From Ichthyophis bannanicus (taxonomy: Eukaryota > Chordata > Amphibia > Gymnophiona > Ichthyophiidae), in the NCBI GenBank assembly GCA_033557465.1, contig CM066031.1, positions 174,313,043 to 174,377,042 on the forward strand: a stretch of DNA of 64,000 nt, in the 5' to 3' direction. The position numbers and the translations under genes are program-made. The stretch's first letter is position 1; every line of letters begins with the position of its first letter. The notes beneath the pieces are model-generated. The model did not search any database and was not told the DNA's origin. It saw nothing but the letters and a program-made list of their open reading frames with translations. Positions 21,172-30,595 of this stretch are shown piece by piece.

Positions 21172-21859
21172 GTGGGTAACAGCATACATAACAATCCCCA
21201 TGGGGGATGATGTAACATCCACAATGAGATTGCATGTGCACCACAATATGTTGTCAATATAGCAGATCATATATTATGTTGTGGGGGGGTCTGTGCCATG
21301 TGCGTTCCCCCCCCCCCTATTGTAGCATGGCTTGTCAAGTGTCAGCATGTTGAGGAGCTCAGACATACGCACACTGTTCATGGCCATATACCCCAAGGAA
21401 GCACACAGCGGTAAAAACCTATCCCAGGTCACCTAGACAGCTTTCTTGACTGACCCCTCACCATGGGTATTGGTACCTAGCATAGCTTGTCACCATAATC
21501 TGTACTGTGCACCAGCGTTATAGAAAACAGGGCCCCCCAGATCTATGTGTGTGTGTGTCATGACTCCCCACGTCATCTGGCTTATCTCATACGACCAGTG
21601 CACAGATCATGCATTGACACATTGAACTGCGGCACTGTACCATGTGTGAGATCTGTGATTCACATGACCCCTCATCAGGACCCTTTCCTGGCATGAGAAT
21701 GGCTCAGGACACACAGATGTACACATGGTCATGTGTTGCTAGTTGTCGCGTGCATGCCTTTTCTGCAGACTGGTCTGGTGGGATATGCCTGACATGTGCA
21801 TGTGTCACAGTGAGGGTTGTAACAGGTGTCTCACACATCACCTTGTGTCCTACCCACAG

Positions 21860-22077
21860 GCACTCATCAGGCTCTGTTGGCCATTCACCAGGAGATCCAC
21901 CAGCTGCGGGCCACAGCGGACACAATGGCAGGGGTGCTACTCCGTATTGCGGATGCACAGGAGGCCATGGATGCCCATACACAGCAGCCAGCACCGGTGT
22001 CAGAGGTGGCACCAGCAGTCCCGGGACAGAGGGGTGGGTTGGGCCGTGGTCGCCATGGCCAGCCACGGAGGATGTGA
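21860..22077 (+). pseudogene. Myb-like protein, exon 3
   Basis: The acceptor CTACCCACAG ends at 21859. The joined codon gives Gly and the frame reads THQALLAIHQEIHQLRATAD, then MAGVLLRIADAQEAM, a helical C-terminal segment typical of these partners and likely a dimerisation or transposase-contact region. It stops at TGA 22075-22077 and is followed within 10 bases by AATAAA. Confidence 0.75.
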
Positions 22078-22082
22078 ACATG

Positions 22083-22090
22083 GTAAATAA
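22083..22090 (+). terminator. Polyadenylation signal of the Myb-like gene
   Basis: AATAAA lies directly downstream of the exon 3 stop codon, in the expected orientation. Confidence 0.55.
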
Positions 22091-23336
22091 AGACATCACA
22101 ACCTATTACTACCTATGTATTTGTTTCCAATGTGTGGCACTGTGATCCCCTGAGTACCCTGCACAACATGTTGTCACCCTGCCCACATGTGCCTACCCAT
22201 ATCCCTCAGGGGTGTGGTGTCTGCACTGCCACCAATCAATGCACATAGGTTATACCATGCCCTGTATGCCATGGACTGTGCCAGGTGGTCACCCTCCTAC
22301 CTATGCATGGGGGTATACCCAACCTCACCCGTTGCCCAGCAAGATGTTCATGGTGGTACATGTCTGTTGTAAGGATTTGTCACCCTCTCCCACCCCTTAT
22401 GCACTCCATTATTATACACACATGTGTGACCATCCTCCCTGCCCACACCAGGGCCTACGTGGCTGTCTACCCTGATCACTCTTCCCCAGCACTTGTAGTT
22501 CCCCGCCGCTCATCCTCGGGACCTGCATCGACCTGTCTCGCCCTCACCAGCTATCCCCCTGTGCAGCTCCTCGGTACAGCAGTTCCTCTTAACCTTCCTG
22601 CCACATCCCTGATTCTAGTATTTTCCCTTATTGCCCCACGAGCATGGTGCATCAGATATGCAGCCTACACATCACAGGCAGCATGTTTGTGACCATAGCT
22701 GTTGGGACACACTGCACATCGGCACATCACAGGGGCACCAGGGGACACAGACGCCTACGCACATGGGCAGCCCCCACACCTGTGTGTGGAGATGGTCCAT
22801 GTGTGTTACCTATGTCTACCACGCATACACATAGGGATCTACACACATATCCCATGCTCACATCCACAGTCTGTCTGTATTTACAAATTTACATTGGTAA
22901 ATATTTGCAGAACATCCCATGTTCTGTCCCGGTTGACAGGACAGCACAGGGCACGTGTGTGGGCACCCCTGTGCCCCTTAAATGCTCCAGGGACACCCAT
23001 CAGGGGATGGCTGTCGAGATGCACCACACATAGCAGCTGCACGCTGCATGTGCATCTCGGCATCCAACCACTGAATGGCGCCTGCCAGCCACTGGATGGT
23101 CCGGTCCTGGGTCCGCTGGCATTGCAGCACACCACCTACTGCCACATACAGGTCCCACACATACCTCACAACACATCCACGCCAGGTGCCCGGTGTTTGT
23201 GTGGTGGCATGAGCGTGGGTCCTGTCTGTGGCAATGGGTGGGGATGCTACTCCCAGGCAGACAACATCACCACACACATGTGGCAGCTGGCAGGGACCCA
23301 CAGTGCCTTGTTCTGTCCTGTGTCCCCTCCCACCCA
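22091..23336. other. Harbinger sequence downstream of the Myb-like gene
   Basis: Mostly featureless. On the minus strand about 22995-23130 encodes a plausible helical stretch (RTQDRTIQWLAGAIQWLDAE, then MHMQRAAAM) preceded by acceptor-like CAG sites. It could be the last exon of the minus-strand gene described at 23337-23884, but the junction is not fixed. Confidence 0.35.
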
Positions 23337-23661
23337 CAGAGCCCTCCTACACACCCCCTCCTCCCCCCTGACCCCTCCCACCCACCCTCTCTCTCACCCC
23401 CCTCCCCACTCTCCTCCTCCTCCTCTGCCACTTCCTCCACCTCCCCCTTCCCCTCCTCACCCCCTGCTGCATACAACTCACCCTCCCCCTCCCCTCCCTC
23501 CCACCCCAACCCACCCTCCGCCCCCTCCATGTTTTCCTCTTTCTCTTCGCCCTCTGCCACCTTCTCCTCTTCCTCCTGTTCCTTCTCTGGCTGGACTGGC
23601 GCTGTGGGGTGTGTTCTGGGCAGCCCCAATGTAGATGGGTCCTCACCAGCAGCAGCATCTC
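23337..23661 (-). CDS. Putative third Harbinger gene, acidic exon
   Basis: The minus-strand acceptor CACAG lies at 23662-23666. The exon continues in one open frame: DAAAGEDPSTLGLPRTHP, then a long Glu/Gly-rich stretch (EKEQEEEEKVAEGEEKEEN and similar). It joins the upstream exon (23791-23884) with matching phase. The Glu run reflects CCT-rich plus-strand DNA, so part of the openness could be due to low complexity. Function unknown; acidic linkers are common in Myb-like transposon partners. The donor is uncertain. Confidence 0.4.
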
Positions 23662-23790
23662 CTGTGGGGGAAGATAGTCATTAGCACACCATCATGTGAG
23701 TCACATACCACATGTACATAGTTTGGCCTCCCACAGGCTGTTGGGCCACTGTGACATGCTGTACTGTGCTTCAGAGGCCACAACACTCAC

Positions 23791-23884
23791 CACCATTTTG
23801 TTCCAGTGCCCTCCTTTGGAGGCGGGCAAGGACCTCTGGGCAGTGCAGCTGCAACTCCCGACACTTTTTCCGTAGATCCTCTAC
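23791..23884 (-). CDS. Putative third Harbinger gene, basic helical exon
   Basis: A 94-base exon on the minus strand between acceptor CCCCCCCAG and donor G/GTGAGT, encoding VEDLRKKCRELQLHCPEVLA then RLQRRALEQNG. The look is of an amphipathic, basic helix such as the last helix of a trihelix/SANT fold. Phase 1 at the donor fits the next exon's acceptor. A SINE lies in the intron just upstream. I cannot find the preceding exon. Confidence 0.45.
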
Positions 23885-23913
23885 CTGGGGGGGAAAGCAA
23901 TGGGTGGGAGAAT

Positions 23914-24100
23914 GTTTTTTTTTGTGCCTTCGAGTCAGTCCTGACTCCTGGTGACCCAGAAGCTCCTGGGTTTTCTTGGCAGTGTCACCGGAAGTAGATT
24001 GCCAGGCATTTCTTCCAAGGCAATGGAGGGTTAAGTGACTTGCCCAAGGCCACAAGGAGTGCTAGTGGGAATCAAACCTCTAGGCAGGTGCCTATGGTGT
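23914..24100 (-). mobile_element. tRNA/CORE-type SINE, minus strand
   Basis: Minus-strand order: B box GGTTTGATTCC, a CORE-like CCTTGGGCAAGTCACTTAAC, a CACCAGGAGTCAGGACTGAC segment and a poly-A run (poly-T at 23914-23923 on the plus strand). A shortened relative is at 41812-41978. Confidence 0.75.
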
Positions 24101-24946
24101 GGGGTCTGGGGTAGGGGTGCTGACATGGACATCAGCACATCCCCCCGGCACCACCTGCCAGTGTTCTGTGCCCTTGGGGGTACCTGCTGAGTGCTATCCC
24201 CTGGGACACTGTGGGACACACTCTCGCAGACATATTGGACCCTGGTCAGTTGCTGTCATGCTGCTTTTCATTTTCTGCATTTCTGTGTGCCAGGTAGGCA
24301 TCTGCCTAGTCCACACTGTGCCCCAGCTGGCCCACTGCATGTGATGCATGCAGCCCCCTGTACCCCAGTTACACCATCACCATAGTGCCCTTTCCCACAT
24401 GCCCACTCTGATGTTGCTACACATGTGTAAGCCACAAAGGTAAGCTACCCCATGCACACCACAGAAAACCCTCATCAGCACTATTTCTATGTTGGCACAT
24501 TCACTTTGTGGGGGGACTGTGAATTGACCCTTCCAAATGTGCACTCATCCTTTTTCATCTTTATAGGTTGTGTTCATTACTGCTTGTCATTATTTGTTCT
24601 ATTGGCCTGCTCGGTGTTTTAGATTTCAGTTTTGGTACTTGCCATTATTTATGGTTTGTGCCTTTTTGGTTGCTGCACATGTATCACTACTATCACTTTT
24701 CAAGGTCTCCCTGCCTTTGCTGTACATTGCTGACTGAAATGGTTTCTCTGTCCTGCAAATGTGCCTAGCGTGAGGTTTTCACTGGCGCTACTTTTCAGAG
24801 CTTCATTTCACGGTGTTAGTGTGCATGGATCCACTCCCCGCCCACTCTCCGCCCATTGACCCCTTCTCTCTGGCCCTGGGGAGCCTTACTCCATCCTCTG
24901 GGAAGCCTTACTCCACCCTCTGCACACCTTAACGCCTCCGCAGACA
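24101..24946. other. Non-coding right arm of the Harbinger
   Basis: No recognisable gene. It leads into the cluster of subterminal palindromic motifs and the right inverted repeat. Confidence 0.5.
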
Positions 24947-25020
24947 TTATCGCATGATACATGACATTCTCGCATGGTAGAGCGCCATTATTGTACGATA
25001 ATGTTACGTATCGCGCAATA
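24947..25020. promoter_or_regulatory. Subterminal palindromic motifs, right end
   Basis: Four related words occur within 75 bases: TTATCGCATGATA (24947), TTCTCGCATGGTA (24967), TTATTGTACGATAA (24988) and TATCGCGCAATA (25009). They mirror the pair near the left end and differ mostly at CpG/TpG positions, consistent with methylation decay of one ancestral site. Confidence 0.5.
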
Positions 25021-25032
25021 ACATCACCGCTG

Positions 25033-25063
25033 CTACGTTAAGATGGTTTAGTAAACATACCCC
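25033..25063 (-). repeat. Right terminal inverted repeat of the Harbinger
   Basis: The reverse complement begins GGGGTATGTTTACTAAAC and matches the left end at 5685. It is followed directly by TTA (25064-25066), which repeats the TTA at 5682-5684. Confidence 0.85.
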
Positions 25064-25227
25064 TTAGTTACACTAGCCAGGATATAGGGAGGTGGATTTT
25101 GTAATAGGCTGCCTAACCTTTGAAGTAGTATGCAGATAAGTTACACTGATTTTCAAAAATAAGTTATGCACATATGTTTTCTTTGAGCTACAAATCCAAG
25201 TTATCAATGTCTCTGTTTAATGCACAT

Positions 25228-25312
25228 TACCAAGTTTAAGTTTCAATGTAAACCGCTTTGATTGAAATGATAAAGCAGTATATAAACCTGTTACATAAAT
25301 AAATAAATCCAC
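25228..25312 (+). repeat. L2-type LINE/SINE 3' tail
   Basis: GTAAACCGCTTTGATTGAAA, a GCAGTATATAAACC block and an AAATAAATAAAT repeat match the tail seen at 8840-8926 and, inverted, at 33262-33340. Confidence 0.6.
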
Positions 25313-26107
25313 AGGAAGTACACACACCATTGCCATCACAGTCTCTCTCGATCTTTCTTCAGCTTTAGATCTAGTTGATGATAAATTTACTATTCTCATG
25401 ACTTTCAGATATTGGAATTCAGGATATATTTCTTCCCCAGTATTCTTCTTTCTTGAATACCTGCTACTGTTCTACTCTTTTGAAAGGTAATCTGTCTTGA
25501 CCACAAGAAATTACCTGTAGAGTTCCCCGGGGCTCTGCGTTCACACCCTTGCTTTTCAACATCTACTTAAATCGATTAGTCACAACCATTCAAAATATAG
25601 GTATCTCCTTTTTTACCTCCGTGGATGAAATTCTGTATAATTTACTGATCCAGCCTTCTCTCTCTGGATATCATCATTTAGAGCAATTTCCTAGTCCATA
25701 TTTCAAATTGGTTAGCTCAATATAAACTGAAACTGAACCCCTCAATGACTACAGCTACATGGGTTTCTGGCTCAGATCTACAAACATTGATTTCTCCAAT
25801 CTTACTACATCAACCTATCACTCTTACTCCCGTCTTTAAATGCCTTGTCATATTGATTGATTTTGAGCTCTTGTTTGTGAAGCAAATTTCTTCAGCCGTG
25901 CAAGCTACATTTTCAGCTCTGCATCAAATTCGAGCCCTACGTATGTTTCATGACATCCTGCTCTCCATGCCCTGGTCCATACACTTATACCTCTAGCTTG
26001 GACTATTGCAACATTATCTATTCAGGTCTTCCTCATTATCTTCTCTGATGTTTGCAGATAATTCAAAATACTGCTTTTAAAATATTGGGCCACACGTACA
26101 AATTTGA

Positions 26108-26620
26108 CTATAGGCCAGATTCCCCCTCCGGCTGTCCCCGTATGTCCTGATACTCGGGATAGGTAGAGCCTGCGGGGAGGCAGGAGGGGGCAGGATAGGG
26201 GTGGAGCGGGGGTGAGACAACCCAGCAGGACATATAGGGCTGATTCAGCTCACGGTCCTGTACATCTGGCCAGGCCCATGGGGACATGCTGCTTATTTGA
26301 TCTAAAAGGTGGAATAAGCAATGAAAACCCAGCAATCGGGCTCGGGGATCCCCCCTCCCCCACAGGGTTGGGAGGTCCCCACTGCCCAATCCATGCCACG
26401 GCAGCCCATCCTTGGGTCGCTGGCAGGGAAAAGGGGGGCCGGAGCTGCAGGAGTCGGGGCACCTAAGGGGAGGATGTTCCCGCAGGCAGCAGGAGCACAC
26501 TGGGCCATCCTTGGGCCTGATTCTGGCCAACACAGGAACATTTTGTTCCTGCAGTCCAGAATTGGGTCCAAACAGGTCCGCCTTTCTTGGGGTTGTCTGG
26601 ATGGCTTGGCCACTGACTCT
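26108..26620. repeat. GC-rich insertion in the decayed L2
   Basis: L2 reading is lost near 26105 and resumes near 26622. The intervening half kilobase has a different base composition and long unrelated open frames. I cannot classify it, and no terminal repeats are convincing. Confidence 0.4.
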
Positions 26621-26737
26621 CTATTTAAGACCCTCATCCTGGCACATAAAGCCCTTCATACTTCCTATCCCTCTTATCTGGTGTCCCTGATTATTCTCAC
26701 TCCCCCTCCCCCCCACAAAAAAAACAGCACAAAATTT

Positions 26738-27008
26738 GTACTAAGAATTGAAAACCACAATCAACGTTTTAAACCTTAAAAAAAGCAACACTCTCTATTT
26801 CCCTACATGATTCATAGTTCCATCTAAAAGACAATAAAGTAATGCTAGGAAAGTTCAATACACAGCAGATTTTAATGGGAGAGAAATGCCTCAGCAATTC
26901 TCAACAGTATCCCTCTATACAGCAGCAACCTGCCCGAAAGGGAACGTATTGCATCTCACCATCACTGGCCTGAAAAAAGTTTAAAAAGTTGATTGTGGTT
27001 TTCAATTC
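26738..27008. mobile_element. Short inverted-repeat element (MITE-like)
   Basis: AAGAATTGAAAACCACAATC (26738-26757) and the following CAAC recur inverted near 26985-27008. The 270-bp element sits between C-rich and G-rich runs within the decayed L2. No coding capacity; superfamily unknown. Confidence 0.5.
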
Positions 27009-27564
27009 TTTTTTGGGGGGGTTTTGAGATTGCTTAGTACCTCTGGTGTGGGTGTTTTTGATTTATTGGTCCTTGATTAACCCCTATTGCTCAGGATGTT
27101 CCTTTAGGTTAATGCACAATAACAGACTCACTCTCCTATCAACCTCTTACGCTGTTCTGGACTCCACTCATTCCTTGTTCTTTTACTTCATTGCTCCTTT
27201 CTTATCTAATAATCTCCCTCCAAATCTTAGAGCTGAACTTTCTTACACTAAATTTCGGAGTCTCGTAAAAGCTGATCTCTTTATGGTGACATTTGGGGGC
27301 TTGTAGTGATTATGAGTCCTAGATATGCAGAGTATGTCCTATTTCCTAGCCTCCCAATTTGTTTTCTTGCCTTTATCTGACCTACCCTTGATAGTGGTGT
27401 TCCTTTTTGCTTCCTTGTGCTTTTAAAATTTGTAAATTGCTTTACATTTGGAAAGGCAGTATTAAGAGTTAAATAAACAAAAGGAGCACACATACCCACA
27501 GAAAAGTAAAGCCAAGAGGGAGCCGGTATCACAATACACCATGGAAGGTTTGTAGAAGACTTTA

Positions 27565-27632
27565 TTGGAGTTTCTCAGAGGTCCAGCCCTACATGTGTTT
27601 CGGCACCTAGGTTTTCATCAGGGGCTCAGGAC
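27565..27632 (-). ncRNA. Candidate degenerate hammerhead ribozyme of Penelope type
   Basis: On the minus strand AGCCC precedes CTGATGA, a short ACCTAGGT stem-like palindrome, CGAAAC, ACATGTA and GGGCT. The CUGAUGA and GAAAC cores, AGCCC/GGGCU as stem I and a minimal stem III match the type I hammerheads known in terminal regions of Penelope-like elements. The bases flanking stem II (A and C) do not pair, so this copy may be inactive. No Penelope protein remnant is visible next to it. Confidence 0.45.
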
Positions 27633-27639
27633 CTCAATT

Positions 27640-28838
27640 AAAAACAAACAATGTATACATTCTTACAAACTTAAAAGACAAATACAAAGAAAAGCATGCA
27701 TGTCATATGATAAATAATTACAACATGGTAAAATAATGAAACATGTATATCAAAACTAAAAAAAAAATATTTGTACCACAAATAAATATAAAACCGGGTA
27801 TTTGGATGTCCAGGCTGGGGTATTTCATAAGGAGGGTGAATATATTATAAGACTAGCATGTCCTGGCTAACTATTTTAAATAATAATCAGACATGCAGTG
27901 GCAGACCAGGAATGTGTTTGGAGTATGTATTTACATACAGGTGTCTTCAGCCAGAAAATATTAACTGCAGAAATGAAAATGCATTTTGCTCTTCTCCTTG
28001 GAATCTTTGCAGCCATGTATCTAGCACTTTTTTTTGCACCTTATTCATGGCCAGGAGCAGGTATAGGCTTTGACACTTCAGTAATCAGGGCCAGATGTAA
28101 TCATACCATTCTGAAATCATTCTGCAATGTGCATCCTCCTTGCTCCACCCGGGCTATGGTTCTACCATGCCCCCGCGTTACATGGATGTTTTCCCACCAG
28201 GGATGTCTATATGTCCAGCTTTCTAAAATGACTCCGGGGACGTCTCTATGATTTTCACATCTGAATGCCTTTTTTCAGTCACTCAGCTCATGAATAGGGC
28301 CTCTAAAATGATCCCCACGGTTTTTAGGTGCATATTTTTAGCCATAGAGATAGTAATTCTATAAAGGCGCACCTGAGGTAAAGCACATGTAAGTGGCCCT
28401 CAATGGATTTATACCTGCACCATGGCAGGGATAAATGGATGTTCCTAGATTTTGGAAGGCACACACCTAAGTTAGAGTATTCTATAGTGTATTTTTCCGA
28501 GAACAAAACAGTGCTGGTACTCATTGACAGGGCTCTTTCACTAATACTATTTTTGCAATCAATGAAAAAGGTGCCAGTACTTTGTACAACCATGTACTCT
28601 CTCAAAAAAAGCCCTGATATTCTATAATCTATTCAGGTATCCCTATGCTCCACCTCCAATGTGCCCCAGCACCACTCTATGCACACCCACCCCACAACTA
28701 CACGCGATGGCACATACGCACATATTGCAGAGTAGTGGGTGGCAGATGTGCACACGGATGGCGCATACCTTGGGTGCTCTCTTTATGAAATTATCCCATA
28801 TAGTCCAGGCAATTTTAAAATAAGCCATTCCTGTACAT
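27640..28838. other. Unclassified sequence, no gene seen
   Basis: No domain-bearing frame on either strand. AATTCTATAA-like words at about 28355 and 28617 could be the ends of a small element, but no target duplication supports that. Confidence 0.4.
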
Positions 28839-28980
28839 AAATCTAGATTTTATTTTATTTATTTATTTAGCAACTTTTCTATACCACTGAATCTACAAGT
28901 CACTGCGGTGTACATGGAACAAATAAAACAAGAACATCACATAGAACATGGGTAACAATAAATAAAACTTAACAAGATGA
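28839..28980 (-). repeat. Minus-strand L2-type tail fragment
   Basis: TTATTTTATTTATTTATTTA followed by a TATACCACTGAA-like and CACTGCGGTGTACAT segment is the reverse of the L2-type tail found elsewhere here. Confidence 0.55.
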
Positions 28981-29552
28981 ATAAACTATTTATGTAGAGC
29001 CGAATGGGGGTTGGATGTGAACATAGGGGTATGTTTACTAAACCGTGTTAATGTCACCCGCGGTAGTTCCCACGGTAATGGTACAGAAGCCCATATAAAG
29101 GAGTGGGTGGTGCATCGTACGACAAGCAGTGCCAGGTAACGTGCCTAACAATGTGCCGTCAGGTAACGCGCGTCGCAAGGCGCTATATAGGGCACATCAC
29201 AAGGCACCTTAACCGGAGGCACCTCACAAAGTACGTTGTCATGCGCCCTACAAGGTGCCCTAACCTAAGGCGCCATGCAGCCACCCCCTGAAGGCCCCAT
29301 ATAAGGTGCCGGCAAGGTTCCCCATAAGGCACCATAGGTTAAGGCACCTGAAAAGCAGGACATGGGATAGCAGCCTGCACATGAACACTGGATGCCACAC
29401 AGCTGACAGACACAGATAGACGGACAGAAGGATGGTTGGAAACTGTGATGAGGGTAATATGTGCTGGCAGCACAGATCAGCAGAGAGATGACTGTTACAG
29501 GAATGACAAGTACCGGTGTAGGAAAGGCATAAAAGAAGGAGAACAAAGAGGA

Positions 29553-29625
29553 AGCAAACCCATGATCACTAGCCTGAAAAGCACTGCACAAACCATTAGT
29601 CCACACCACCACTGTGAGGTCCACA
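29553..29625 (-). repeat. tRNA-like cassette, homologue of 6836-6915
   Basis: Same flanks and position relative to the left end as in the first Harbinger; the B box is decayed (AAGCAAACCC on the plus strand). Confidence 0.4.
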
Positions 29626-30184
29626 GCAATGGCTGCATACAAGAACACTGCAGGGTACCACACAAAACGCCTGCTGTGTGCCAGGAGAGGGCAACCCAAA
29701 CAGTCACCATAATGCAACGCACATGCACAACAGGCGTCCACAGCTCATATCACAGTCTGTAAGTGGGACGGGAGCCACATAGAAACACATGCACACACAC
29801 CATGAGATGTAATGTAGTGTAAACAGCATGCAAAAGAGCATGGGAGTGATACACGAAGGGTGTCAGGGGCCGGCTGAAGGGACAGCTATGTGGACGGCCC
29901 GTGGACCAGGGCAACAGAACGAAAAAGGAGCATGTGATAATCCAACCTGCACAGTGATGTGGCACAGACCAGTCAACAACAGCAGTACCAATCCACCAAG
30001 CCGACTGTTCACTTGGACACTACAAAGATATAACCATATGTAACACACAATATGCGACAGATAGGCTGCAGAGAGGGCACACTGTGGTGCACAGCACAGA
30101 GATGGAAGGGTGTGTGGAGAGGTGACAAGGCTGCAGCCATTGCATGGGCAGGTTAGCAGAACACAGGAAAGGAAAAGGAACAGA

Positions 30185-30265
30185 ACATGTGGGAATCAAA
30201 CTGGCAACCTACAGACTGCCAACTGGTGTCAGTGACCACTATCCCAAACAACCCCAACAAGCACA
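30185..30265 (-). repeat. tRNA-like cassette, homologue of 7450-7540
   Basis: The plus strand GGGAATCAAAC followed by ACCACTATCCCAAACAACC mirrors the cassette in the first Harbinger. Confidence 0.45.
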
Positions 30266-30309
30266 ATGCAAACAAGTTACCACAAAAGGCACACACTGGA
30301 TCATATTGC

Positions 30310-30595
30310 TGAAACGGACGGCCCCTCTGCTCCATTGCGAACAGCAGACATCGCGTCCGTCACCCTGATGCACCTTATGCCTGGGATGAACTCCCAGGGT
30401 CTGTGTGCCAGGCACCCTCACAAACACACATTTAATCCAAGCTGAGAGCTCACCTACCCGCTGCTGCCTGTGGACTCTAACTACCCTGATCCTCCTCCTC
30501 CGTCACCTCTACTACCCCTGCTCACACATTCTCTCACTTATCTTAACTAGAATGTAAGCTGTGGTGAGTAGGGTGTCTGCCCGACATGTCTGTGC
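30310..30595 (+). pseudogene. L2-like LINE 3' end, plus strand
   Basis: A frame reads HPDAPYAWDELPGSVCQAPS, resembling the C-terminal end of an L2-type RT, and is followed by CTAGAATGTAAGCTGTGGTG, the LINE tail type seen at 12370 and 18849. Confidence 0.5.

Larger units (their letters stand above)
5685..25063. mobile_element. Giant PIF/Harbinger DNA transposon with nested insertions
   Basis: A cut-and-paste transposon. The left end starts with GGGATATGTTTACTAAAC; the right end, read on the minus strand, starts with GGGGTATGTTTACTAAAC. TTA lies immediately outside both ends (5682-5684 and 25064-25066), the 3-bp target duplication typical of Harbinger. Inside are a Harbinger transposase on the minus strand and a Myb/SANT-like gene on the plus strand, the standard two-gene set, diverging from a shared central promoter. 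Total length is 19,379 bp. Removing the recognisable CR1, L2 and SINE insertions leaves roughly 14 kb, which is far above the usual few kilobases of this superfamily. Confidence 0.85.
25313..27480 (+). pseudogene. Decayed L2-like LINE RT, interrupted twice
   Basis: Across shifted frames the RT order is visible: LDLSSALDLVDDKF, then VPRGSAFTPLLFNIYLNRL (from the PQGS block), FFTSVDEILY (from YADD), an LNPSMTT segment, SLFKTLILAHKALHTSYPSY after the first interruption, and FYFIAPFLSNNLPPNL after the second. The last is the L2 C-terminal domain. It ends in a TTAAATAAACAAA tail. Clearly dead, with stops and frameshifts throughout. Confidence 0.7.

Noticed and set aside
23347..23660. A host gene encoding a Glu-rich or Arg-rich protein
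   Set aside because: Several frames are open at once because of CCT-rich DNA. Only the frame that joins the neighbouring exon in phase was kept, and at low confidence.
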